Shown here piece after piece: positions 1 through 5,459 of a stretch of DNA of 5,459 nt. The stretch comes from Christensenella sp. UBA3792. GTDB taxonomy: Bacteria; Bacillota; Clostridia; Christensenellales; CAG-138. The notes under the pieces are model-generated. The model was not told the DNA's origin. It saw only the letters and a program-made list of their open reading frames with translations, and ran no database searches. The stretch covers positions 7,890-13,348 of the forward strand of contig DFEW01000061.1 of NCBI GenBank assembly GCA_002369195.1. Reading direction: 5' to 3'. Position 1 is the stretch's first letter. Every line of letters starts with the position of its first letter. The position numbers were made by a program, and so were the translations under genes.

Positions 1-89
1 AGAAGGAAGGCAAGAAGCGCATGCGTCAGGTCGGTTCCGTCGCAGTGCCGAGCGACGCGTTCATGAGCGTGCTGCGCATCAACGGATGA
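1..89 (+). CDS. lepA: Elongation factor 4 (LepA), C-terminal end only
   Basis: This is the 3' end of a gene entering from the left edge; the first full codon is at position 3 and TGA is at 87-89. The 28 visible residues (KEGKKRMRQVGSVAVPSDAF, then MSVLRING) match the highly conserved end of LepA/EF4, a ribosome-bound GTPase that acts on stalled or mis-translocated ribosomes. In the family this tail is the basic, tRNA-facing C-terminal domain, with the pattern 'EGKKRMKxxGxVxxPxxAFxxxL'. The stop codon overlaps the ATG of the next gene (ATGA at 86-89), so the two are translationally coupled. lepA directly upstream of hemW is a common Firmicute arrangement, which supports both calls. The GTPase domains lie outside the window. 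Confidence 0.93.
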   Translation, partial: KEGKKRMRQVGSVAVPSDAFMSVLRING

Positions 90-1252
90 TCGGCGTTTAC
101 GTACATATCCCATACTGCCTCAAAAAATGCCGCTACTGCGATTTCTGTTCGATTCCGATCGACGAAACCGCGGGGCGGTATTGTGCTGCCGTCAAACGGG
201 AGATCGCACTTGTAAAGGATCGGTATCCGGGCGAGCGCGTCAAAAGCATCTTCTTCGGCGGCGGCACGCCGACCGCGCTCAAAGCCGAGGACCTCGTTTC
301 GATCCTCGACGCGATCCGGAATGCCTTTGCGGTCGAGCCGGACGCGGAGATTTCGCTTGAATGCAATCCGAAAACGATCGGATATGACGGTCTCAAACGG
401 CTCTTTGATGCGGGCTTCAACCGCCTTTCGATCGGCTTGCAGGCGACGCAGAACGCGCTGCTTGCCCGCATCGGACGCGTGCACACGTTCGAAGAATTCC
501 TGTCCACCTACCGCGCATCGCGCGACGCGGGCTTTCGGAATATCAACGTCGATCTGATGCACGGGCTTCCGGGACAGACGCAGAATGATTATCTCGACGC
601 GATCCGCACCGTCGCCGCGCTGGAGCCGACGCACATTTCCGCCTATTCGCTGATCCTCGAAGAGGGGACGCCGCTGTACGACGACGTCGGCGCCGGACGC
701 GAAACGCTGCCGGACGAGGACGCCGTTGCGGATATGGAGGATGCGGGCATGGATCTTCTCGAATCGCTCGGCTATCACCGTTATGAAGTCTCCAATTTTG
801 CGAAGCCCGGCTTCGAGTGCCGCCATAACCTTATCTACTGGCACAACGAATCGTATCTCGGACTCGGCGTCGCGGCGCATTCGTCGATGATCGAGGACGG
901 CTTTCGGGTGCGCTTTTCCAACGAAAGCAGCATACCGGCGTATTTCAAAAAGACGGAGAAAGGCAAGCTGCCGCGCGCCGAACGCATCCTTATCAACACG
1001 TTTGAGCAGATGTTCGAGTCCGTCATGCTCGGCCTGCGCCTTGTGGAGGGCGTCGATCGCAAAGCCTTTTTCGACCGCTACGGCTGCGACGTGATCGAGA
1101 CCTACAAGGAAGCCTACGACAAAAACGACCGCTACGGCTTCTGGGACAAAACCGATCCCGCCCGCCTGCGGCTCAACCGCCTCGGCATGGATCATCTCGA
1201 TGCCGTCCTGCGCGATTTCCGCGAACGCCGATTAATCGACTTTTTGCGATAA
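86..1252 (+). CDS. hemW: Radical SAM heme chaperone HemW (formerly HemN-like coproporphyrinogen oxidase)
   Basis: 388 residues, close to the usual family length. The N-terminus carries the radical-SAM cluster motif CxxxCxxC (Cys11, Cys15, Cys18, in HIPYCLKKCRYCDF), and the SAM-binding GGGTPT is at 58-63. RLSIGLQ (113-119) and NVDLMHGLPGQT (153-164) are typical of the HemN/HemW barrel. HNLIYW at 247-252 is the HNxxYW motif that marks HemW and is linked to heme binding; true HemN lacks it. The C-terminal HemN-type domain follows (about 305-388). Known role of the family: binds heme and delivers it to respiratory proteins such as heme-containing reductases; it does not oxidise coproporphyrinogen. 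The start is fixed by the ATGA overlap with lepA. No Shine-Dalgarno is visible, so translation probably depends on coupling. Oddity: an extra cysteine, Cys21, three residues after the third cluster cysteine. Confidence 0.95.
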   Translation: MIGVYVHIPYCLKKCRYCDFCSIPIDETAGRYCAAVKREIALVKDRYPGERVKSIFFGGGTPTALKAEDLVSILDAIRNAFAVEPDAEISLECNPKTIGYDGLKRLFDAGFNRLSIGLQATQNALLARIGRVHTFEEFLSTYRASRDAGFRNINVDLMHGLPGQTQNDYLDAIRTVAALEPTHISAYSLILEEGTPLYDDVGAGRETLPDEDAVADMEDAGMDLLESLGYHRYEVSNFAKPGFECRHNLIYWHNESYLGLGVAAHSSMIEDGFRVRFSNESSIPAYFKKTEKGKLPRAERILINTFEQMFESVMLGLRLVEGVDRKAFFDRYGCDVIETYKEAYDKNDRYGFWDKTDPARLRLNRLGMDHLDAVLRDFRERRLIDFLR

Positions 1253-1280
1253 AAACAACAGCCGTCCGACCGGGCGGCTG
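1248..1280 (-). terminator. Intrinsic terminator between convergent hemW and the anti-sigma gene
   Basis: A GC-rich hairpin spans 1259-1280: outer pairs CA/TG, then GCCGUCC/GGGCGGC with one G-U pair and a 4-nt GACC loop. Read on the minus strand it is followed at once by TTGTTTTTAT (complement of 1258-1249), a good U-tract. It therefore looks like a rho-independent terminator for the leftward sigma/anti-sigma unit, about 19 nt after that unit's stop codon. Read rightward, the hairpin lies directly after the hemW stop, but the following bases (CTATCATAAT) make a poor U-tract, so termination of lepA-hemW here would be weaker. The T-tract overlaps the end of hemW. Confidence 0.7.
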
Positions 1281-1298
1281 CTATCATAATGCGGCGTA

Positions 1299-2060
1299 TC
1301 ATCCGTCAATATCTATTTCGTCGTTTTCCTCGCTTTCGGCGGGGGAGATACGGTAGAAGTATCTTGCCGAGTGGACCATGGCGTAGAAGCGTTCGGCGGC
1401 TTCCGCGTCCAATGCGGCGATATCCGTTTTTCCGAACTTGTATAGGATCGTGATCCCGTCGTTCTCGAAAAAGATCATGGAGGACCGTGCCCCGTCGGTC
1501 TGCGGGTCTCCGTATTGCACGACGCCGTAAGGCATGTTTTTGAGGTATCCGCCGAAATAGGCGCTCGGCGCGACTTGTATGAGCAGTGTATCGTCCAATT
1601 CTTCGTTGTAATAGGTTGCCTTCAATACGCGATGCTCGGCGTGAAGCGCGTCGGCGCTGTCGCTGTATAAACCAATCCCTTCCTCGGTCAAGACGAATCC
1701 TTCTTCAATTTCGGTCGGAAACAAGTATCCGAACGCGGCATTGAGTTCTTCATCCAGAATGGGGTTCGGCACTTTGCATTCCGTGTCGTTGACCGGGGCG
1801 CCTTCGCTTTCCGCTTCTATTGGCTCCCGGCTTGCGGTAAACCAGTTCAGTCGGATCCCCACAATGCCGACGACGGCTAGCAGCACCAGACAGACGGCAG
1901 GGATCAGAAGCTTTTTAGTATGCAGCATCGTTTTCTCCTTTCTTTTGCGTTCGGAACGGTTCGCCGAAAGAATCGCGGACAGGATCCGCGCATCCTGCGA
2001 ATCGTTCGGTTCGATCGCATTCCATGCAGCAATGACAAGATCATTCTTCATCGAAAACAT
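1299..2060 (-). CDS. Probable membrane-anchored anti-sigma factor, DUF4367-like outer domain
   Basis: 253 residues from the ATG at 2060-2058. AGAAAGG (2074-2068) sits 7 nt upstream and favours this ATG over the GTG one codon earlier. Seen: a short charged N-terminal segment (1-44) with NAIEPNDSQDARILSAIL, a pattern common at the cytoplasmic end of clostridial anti-sigma proteins; one membrane helix (about 51-71, LLIPAVCLVLLAVVGIVGI); and an outer domain (72-253) with YLFPTEIEEGFVL (112-124), a predicted beta-rich stretch ending in FFENDGITILYKFGKTD, and an acidic tail. Gene order (directly after an ECF sigma gene, 20-bp overlap) and the single-pass topology suggest that it holds the sigma factor at the membrane and responds to an outside signal. 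The outer domain resembles DUF4367 only loosely, by pattern. Inference, not proven. A second strong start lies at codon 45 (see the site at 1934-1941). No zinc-binding HxxxCxxC motif is present. Confidence 0.68.
   Translation of the reverse strand: MFSMKNDLVIAAWNAIEPNDSQDARILSAILSANRSERKRKEKTMLHTKKLLIPAVCLVLLAVVGIVGIRLNWFTASREPIEAESEGAPVNDTECKVPNPILDEELNAAFGYLFPTEIEEGFVLTEEGIGLYSDSADALHAEHRVLKATYYNEELDDTLLIQVAPSAYFGGYLKNMPYGVVQYGDPQTDGARSSMIFFENDGITILYKFGKTDIAALDAEAAERFYAMVHSARYFYRISPAESEENDEIDIDG
1934..1941 (-). promoter_or_regulatory. Strong internal Shine-Dalgarno inside the anti-sigma gene
   Basis: On the minus strand, GAAAGGAGAAAACGATG places a near-ideal AAGGAG (1940-1935) 6 nt before an in-frame ATG at 1928-1926. 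Initiation here would give a 209-residue protein starting MLHTKKLLIPAVC, with the membrane helix at its N-terminus and no cytoplasmic segment. Either the same bases merely encode the lysine-rich KRKEKT stretch, or this is a second (or the real) start. Confidence 0.5.
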
Positions 2061-2538
2061 CACCTAACCTTTCTTTGAGGATCGCGCGCGCCTCGCGCAG
2101 ATGATTACGGACGGTCGACTGCGGCTGCTTCAAAAGCCCTGCGATCTCTGCGCCGGTATAGCCCTCGTAATAATACAGATACACCGCGGCTTTGTACCGG
2201 TCCGGAAGCGCCAGGACCGTTTCCAGAACCTCGTTCGTTTCAACCTTTGCCATATCGGGCAGGTCGTAACAGCGGTCGATGTCCTCGCGCTTTCGCCACC
2301 AATGCTTCAGCTGATTTTTGCACACGTTCGACGCGGTACGGATGAGCCATGCCTTTTCGTGCTCTACACTCTCGAACGCGGGAACGCTTCTGATCAGCCG
2401 GATAAAGGTCTCCGAAACGGCGTCCTCGGTATCGGCAGTGTTTTTGAGGTAAGCAAAGCAGACGCGGTAGACCATGCCTTTATGGCGCGCATAGAGTTCC
2501 GTAATCTCTTTGTCCGTACGCAACAAAGATCGTTTCAT
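2041..2538 (-). CDS. ECF-type RNA polymerase sigma factor (sigma-70 family)
   Basis: 165 residues, normal for an ECF sigma factor. Region 2 is at about 15-82: LYARHKGMVYRVCFAYLKNT, then ADTEDAVSETFIRLIRS (the core-binding DAEDxxQExF-like helix), then EKAWLIRTASNVCKNQLKHW (the -10 recognition helix). Region 4 is at about 104-158: ALPDRYKAAVYLYYYEGYTG, then the helix-turn-helix AEIAGLLKQPQSTVRNHLREAR. Region 3 is absent, as expected. The start is set at 2538 because AAAGGAGG (2556-2549) precedes it; the open frame runs on to 2649, but that extension is not sigma-like and enters the neighbouring repeat. The gene overlaps the probable anti-sigma gene by 20 bp, so the pair is likely co-transcribed and coupled. 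Inferred role: directs RNA polymerase to a small regulon when released from its anti-sigma partner. The ECF subgroup and signal are not identifiable here. Confidence 0.93.
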   Translation of the reverse strand: MKRSLLRTDKEITELYARHKGMVYRVCFAYLKNTADTEDAVSETFIRLIRSVPAFESVEHEKAWLIRTASNVCKNQLKHWWRKREDIDRCYDLPDMAKVETNEVLETVLALPDRYKAAVYLYYYEGYTGAEIAGLLKQPQSTVRNHLREARAILKERLGDVFDEE

Positions 2539-2603
2539 ATCGCCTTGCCCTCCTTTCACTATACATACAATCGGGAACGCTGAAATGTCGGATGCATACG
2601 ACT

Positions 2604-2632
2604 GTTTTATCAAACAGCGGGGAAAAAAGCAA
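2604..2632 (-). promoter_or_regulatory. Candidate promoter of the sigma/anti-sigma unit
   Basis: On the minus strand, TTGCTT (2632-2627) and TAAAAC (2609-2604) are separated by 17 nt, and the -10 is preceded by TGA, an extended -10 (TGn). This would start transcription near 2597, about 58 nt before the sigma ATG. A perfect 6-bp palindrome, CTGTTT-TATC-AAACAG (2602-2617), overlaps the -10 and could be an operator or be fortuitous. I found no convincing ECF-style AAC...CGT pair at proper spacing, so autoregulation by the sigma factor is not supported. Confidence 0.4.
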
Positions 2633-2644
2633 TAGAAATACGCT

Positions 2645-2766
2645 CTCATCAGTCAACTTCGTTGACAGCTTCTCCACCATAGAGGGGAGAAGCCTCTTTG
2701 CGCGCGCAGTCAAAATCCTTCCCTTTGCTATGGGGAAGGTGTCACGTCGAAGGCGTGACGGATGAG
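2645..2766. repeat. MITE-like imperfect inverted-repeat element, 122 bp
   Basis: The element begins CTCATCAGTCA and ends TGACGGATGAG, so its two ends are inverted copies (CTCATC/GATGAG outermost). The similarity continues with mismatches for about 33 bp (CAGCTTCTCC on the left against the complement of GGGGAAGGTG on the right). Each arm also folds on itself: GTCAAC-TTC-GTTGAC (2652-2666), GCTTCTCC...GGAGAAGC (2668-2693), CCTTCCC...GGGAAGG (2717-2739) and GTCACG...CGTGAC (2741-2759). A GCGCGCGC palindrome (2700-2707) lies near the middle. From general knowledge, repeats with CTCATC(A/C)GTCA...CTTCCCC ends are widespread in intergenic DNA of gut Clostridia. No open frame of credible coding character and no clear target-site duplication is visible. 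It sits just upstream of the sigma-factor promoter. Confidence 0.72.
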
Positions 2767-3095
2767 TAGTACACGCAGAAAAGCAGAATGCTTTTCGCGG
2801 ATCAATGAATTGACGGCTGCGCCACATGAAGATGCAAGATTCTCCGGAGGAGAATCAACCGGCAGAAACCCCGAAAGCGATTGGTAGTGCAGCGGAGGCG
2901 TTGCGAGGGCATTCACAATCGAGCAGACGCAGCAAGCGTGATCGCTTGCGGAGAGGAGCCGCGACGGAAAGGTCAAGCGGTAACACTGATGCGGGACAGC
3001 ATAGTTATAATATGTATACAAAGTGTTGCCGCGAATAGAATGACGTCTGCGGCGACGATTTCACTTTTATGTCACATTGTTGCCTTGAAGTTCAC
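2767..3095. other. Gene-free stretch with several short hairpins
   Basis: I see no credible gene in these 329 bases; the open frames are short and low-complexity and lack a good ribosome binding site. Structure is visible: GAAAAGC-AGAAT-GCTTTTC (2778-2796, flanked by CGC/GCG), GATTCTCC-GGA-GGAGAATC (2838-2856, perfect 8-bp stem), GCAAGCG-TGAT-CGCTTGC (2932-2949, perfect 7-bp stem), and GTTGCCGC...GCGGCGAC (3025-3056, 8 bp with one wobble, 16-nt loop, weak T-run after it). A TATAAT hexamer at 3006-3011 has no good -35. The stretch could be decayed mobile DNA linked to the adjacent repeat, or a structured RNA; I cannot tell which. Confidence 0.5.
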
Positions 3096-3124
3096 TTGAC
3101 TTTTGTGCATCATAGTGGTACCTT
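3096..3124 (+). promoter_or_regulatory. Promoter of the hrcA-grpE-dnaK operon (vegetative sigma type)
   Basis: TTGACT (3096-3101) matches the -35 consensus in five of six bases. After 17 nt comes TACCTT (3119-3124), a poor -10 in itself but preceded by TGG, giving an extended -10 (TGnTACCTT). Transcription would start near 3131, placing the CIRCE operator at the very start of the mRNA, the usual arrangement for HrcA-controlled operons. Confidence 0.62.
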
Positions 3125-3135
3125 ATGCATAGTGA

Positions 3136-3162
3136 TTAGCACTCGAAGAATTGGAGTGCTAA
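3136..3162 (+). promoter_or_regulatory. CIRCE operator, binding site of HrcA
   Basis: A perfect 9-9-9 match to the canonical element: TTAGCACTC (3136-3144), a 9-nt spacer GAAGAATTG, and GAGTGCTAA (3154-3162). HrcA dimers bind it and block transcription in unstressed cells; in the transcript the same repeat can form a hairpin. It ends 3 nt before the hrcA Shine-Dalgarno, so it can influence both transcription and leader structure. It is the only copy in the window and governs hrcA, grpE and, by read-through, dnaK. Confidence 0.97.
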
Positions 3163-3180
3163 ACGAAAGGAGGCGATCGC

Positions 3181-4215
3181 ATGGAACTGGACAGCAGAAA
3201 GCTGCAGATTCTGCGTGCGATCGTGGATGAATACATCCTCTCCGCAAGTCCGGTCGGTTCGAAGTCGCTGAGCCGGAGCACGGACATGAAATGGTCGTCG
3301 GCGACGATCCGCAACGAAATGGCGGATCTCGAGATGCTCGGGTATCTGGCGCAGCCGCACACGAGCGCAGGCCGCATTCCGTCCGAAAAGGCGTACCGGC
3401 TGTACGTAGACCGCATGATGCGCCGCGCGCATCTGAGCGACGAGGAATCCAAGCTTCTGCGCGGGTACTTCCGCGAGCATGTCAACGGCGTCGATGCGGT
3501 ATTGCGCGAGACGGCGAAGGCGCTTTCGGAAATCACGCACTACACGGCGGTCGTTCTGATGCCGGACATCGGCGTGAACCGGCTGAAGCATTTGCAGCTG
3601 ATCCCGCTTGCCGAGGGCAAGGCGTTGGCGGTCGTCGTAACCGATGCGGGCGTCTCGCAGAACTCGGTCATCGACATCCCATTCGATATGGATGCGGAGG
3701 AGCTGGACCGAATCAGCAAGGCAATCACGAGACGGTTTTCCGGCTGCCGCATGTCGAACGTTTCGTCGACGATCGTGCAGGAGCTCGGCGGAGATCTTTC
3801 CGACCGCGCGGACTTCGTGGAAACGCTGTTGACCTCGCTGTGCGAGAATCAGCCGAGAGATCGGCGCATGATCGAACTGTCGGGCGCGACGAACATGCTG
3901 GAGTTTCCCGAGTACAGCGACGTCAGCAAGGCGAAAACGTTCCTCGCAACGGTCGAACAGCGCGACAGCATGTATAAGATGCTGAAAAAAGCGTCGAACA
4001 TGGAATTCACGGTCACGATCGGCAGCGAGAACGAGCAGGAGGGGCTGCAGGACTGCAGCGTGGTCACGGCAAGTTACCGCGTCAACGGAACGCCGTTCGG
4101 CAGCTTCGGCGTGATCGGACCGACCCGCATGGACTATGCGCGGGTGTTGTCGATCCTCTCCAACGTACAAAGCAATTTAAGCGCGATCCTACAATCGTAT
4201 TTGAAGGAGGAATAG
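3181..4215 (+). CDS. hrcA: Heat-inducible transcription repressor HrcA
   Basis: 344 residues, typical of the family. The N-terminal winged-helix DNA-binding domain (about 1-80) contains SPVGSKSL (23-30), the recognition-helix stretch WSSATIRNEMADLEMLGYL (38-56) and the hallmark HTSAGRIPSEKAYRLYVD (60-77). The C-terminal GAF-like and dimerisation part ends with the conserved GVIGPTRMDYARVLSIL. The ATG has an ideal Shine-Dalgarno (AAAGGAGG, 3166-3173, 7-nt spacer). HrcA represses its own operon by binding CIRCE; in the family its folding depends on the GroEL chaperonin, which is titrated by unfolded protein on heat shock. It is first in the operon with grpE and dnaK, as in Bacillus and Clostridium. 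The last codons (TTGAAGGAGGAA) double as the ribosome binding site of grpE. Confidence 0.98.
   Translation: MELDSRKLQILRAIVDEYILSASPVGSKSLSRSTDMKWSSATIRNEMADLEMLGYLAQPHTSAGRIPSEKAYRLYVDRMMRRAHLSDEESKLLRGYFREHVNGVDAVLRETAKALSEITHYTAVVLMPDIGVNRLKHLQLIPLAEGKALAVVVTDAGVSQNSVIDIPFDMDAEELDRISKAITRRFSGCRMSNVSSTIVQELGGDLSDRADFVETLLTSLCENQPRDRRMIELSGATNMLEFPEYSDVSKAKTFLATVEQRDSMYKMLKKASNMEFTVTIGSENEQEGLQDCSVVTASYRVNGTPFGSFGVIGPTRMDYARVLSILSNVQSNLSAILQSYLKEE
4204..4210 (+). promoter_or_regulatory. Shine-Dalgarno that sets the TTG start of grpE
   Basis: AAGGAGG lies inside the last codons of hrcA, 9 nt before the TTG at 4220. The next in-frame ATG (4325) has no comparable site; the sequence upstream of it is GAGGGCGTCACG. 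The TTG is therefore the better start, and the overlap with hrcA coding sequence suggests coupled translation. Confidence 0.75.
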
Positions 4216-4219
4216 GAAG

Positions 4220-4789
4220 TTGGCTTCCAAGAAGAACAAGCCGCATGACGCGGCGAAGGAACCCGAACAGGTCAAGGAGACCGAACAGACCGTGCAAACG
4301 GAGCAGACGACCGAGGGCGTCACGATGACGCAGGAGGAACTCGAAACGGTCAAGAAGCACATCGACGAGCTGCAAAAGAAGCTGGACGACACGGTAGCGC
4401 TTCTGCAGCGCAACCAGGCAGACTTTGACAACTACCGCAAGCGCAACGCTTCGGTGCGCGCGGACAGCTACGACGAAGGCAAGCGCGACTGCATCAAATC
4501 GCTGCTGCCGGTGCTCGACGATTTCGACAGGGTTGCCGAGAGCGATGCGAGCGCGGAGGGCTGGGCGGACGGCGTCAAGCTCGTGCACAAGAAGCTCGCG
4601 GACATCCTCGCAAAAGAAGGACTCACGGAGATTCCCTCCGACGGCGCATTCGATCCCGAACTGCATAACGCGGTCATGACCGAAGCGGTCGAGGGCATGG
4701 AGAGCGGCAACATCGTGCAGACGTTCCAAAAGGGCTATAAAGTAAAAGAAAAAATCATTCGCCACAGCATGGTGAAGGTTTCCGAATAA
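4220..4789 (+). CDS. grpE: GrpE, nucleotide exchange factor for DnaK
   Basis: 189 residues, the usual size. A lysine/glutamate/glutamine-rich, probably disordered N-terminus (1-35) is followed by a long coiled-coil helix (about 36-95, with QEELETVKKHIDELQKKL and the conserved QADFDNYRKR at 66-75). A helical segment with the conserved LLPVLDDFDRV (95-105) comes next, then the C-terminal beta-wing that contacts DnaK, with FDPELHNAVM (144-153) and GYKVKEKIIRHSMVKVS (172-188), the GrpE signature region. GrpE works as a cytoplasmic dimer that drives ADP release from DnaK. The start codon is TTG, chosen from the Shine-Dalgarno; from ATG 4325 the protein would lose only the disordered tail. The gene begins 4 nt after the hrcA stop. 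Confidence 0.97.
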   Translation: MASKKNKPHDAAKEPEQVKETEQTVQTEQTTEGVTMTQEELETVKKHIDELQKKLDDTVALLQRNQADFDNYRKRNASVRADSYDEGKRDCIKSLLPVLDDFDRVAESDASAEGWADGVKLVHKKLADILAKEGLTEIPSDGAFDPELHNAVMTEAVEGMESGNIVQTFQKGYKVKEKIIRHSMVKVSE

Positions 4790-4794
4790 GGCAA

Positions 4795-4817
4795 AAACAA
4801 GTAAATCCCGCTTGTTT
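4795..4817 (+). other. Hairpin in the grpE-dnaK spacer
   Basis: AAACAAG (4795-4801) and CTTGTTT (4811-4817) form a perfect 7-bp stem around a 9-nt loop in the 75-nt spacer. It is AT-rich and followed by GCATAAAATAAAAAC with no T-run, so it is a poor terminator on the plus strand. It may be an mRNA-stability or processing site separating grpE from dnaK in the transcript, or chance. I found no promoter in the spacer. Confidence 0.35.
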
Positions 4818-4861
4818 GCATAAAATAAAAACAAAATCTTCAAAGAACTCGGAGGTATTAG

Positions 4862-5459
<598 letters not shown>

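Noticed and set aside
26..1195. Minus-strand open frame of 389 codons opposite hemW
   Set aside because: It is a mirror of the GC-rich hemW coding frame. It is rich in Arg/Ala/Val/Asp with no recognisable motif and no ribosome site, whereas hemW on the plus strand has every family motif.
2558..2563. TATAGT as a -10 box just before the sigma gene
   Set aside because: Transcription would begin almost at the Shine-Dalgarno, leaving a leader of under 20 nt, and the matching -35 (TTTCAG) is weak.
2541..2612. ECF-type autoregulated promoter for the sigma gene
   Set aside because: AAC-like and CGT/CGA-like elements exist, but only at about 13 or 24 nt spacing instead of about 16, so they do not form a proper pair.
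2539..2649. N-terminal extension of the sigma factor by 37 codons
   Set aside because: The extension passes through the promoter and ribosome site and enters the inverted-repeat element; the ATG at 2538 with AAAGGAGG upstream is the proper start.
2480..3021. Small minus-strand frames running through the repeat element
   Set aside because: They are typical spurious frames created by MITE-like repeats and overlap the real sigma gene start.
2645..3056. CRISPR array or phage attachment site in the repeat-rich spacer
   Set aside because: The repeats are inverted, differ in sequence and are unevenly spaced; no direct repeats with regular spacers and no integrase or tRNA gene are present.
2826..3099. 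Small plus-strand frames of 70 and 72 codons before hrcA
   Set aside because: They overlap perfect hairpins, have low-complexity Arg/Ser content and lack a convincing Shine-Dalgarno.
3136..4170. Minus-strand open frame of 344 codons opposite hrcA
   Set aside because: Antisense shadow of hrcA, full of His/Arg/Asp and running into the CIRCE element; no family resemblance.

Overview
The window looks like a chromosomal segment of a fairly GC-rich Firmicute, probably a Clostridia-type organism. This rests on four things: the gene order lepA-hemW-(insert)-hrcA-grpE-dnaK, a perfect CIRCE operator, strong AAAGGAGG-type Shine-Dalgarno sites, and a DnaK ATPase domain of the short 'Gram-positive' form, which lacks the roughly 24-residue insert of proteobacterial DnaK. 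The genus cannot be fixed from the sequence.

Layout. (1) 1-1252, plus strand: the last 28 codons of lepA (elongation factor 4), joined by an ATGA stop/start overlap to hemW, a radical-SAM heme chaperone. (2) 1253-1298: a hairpin between convergent genes, with its T-tract on the minus strand. (3) 1299-2538, minus strand: a two-gene unit with an ECF-type sigma factor (2538-2041) followed, with a 20-bp overlap, by a single-pass membrane protein that is probably its anti-sigma factor (2060-1299). A plausible extended -10 promoter for the unit lies at 2632-2604. (4) 2645-3095: a gene-free stretch. It starts with a 122-bp imperfect inverted-repeat (MITE-like) element at 2645-2766, continues with several short perfect hairpins to about 3056, and ends at the heat-shock promoter. 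(5) 3096-5459, plus strand: promoter, CIRCE, hrcA, grpE (TTG start) and the first 198 codons of dnaK, which runs off the window edge.

How the genes work together. hrcA, grpE and dnaK form a classical HrcA-controlled heat-shock operon. HrcA binds the CIRCE element in its own leader. GrpE is the nucleotide exchange factor for DnaK, and dnaJ would be expected just beyond the window. LepA and HemW form a separate, translationally coupled pair. The sigma/anti-sigma pair is a signalling unit set in reverse orientation between hemW and hrcA, which are usually adjacent in Firmicutes. Its signal and targets cannot be read from this sequence.

I see no evidence for a wholly new system. The most unusual parts are the sigma/anti-sigma insertion with its flanking repeat, the second strong internal ribosome binding site inside the anti-sigma gene, and the structured gene-free stretch at 2767-3056.
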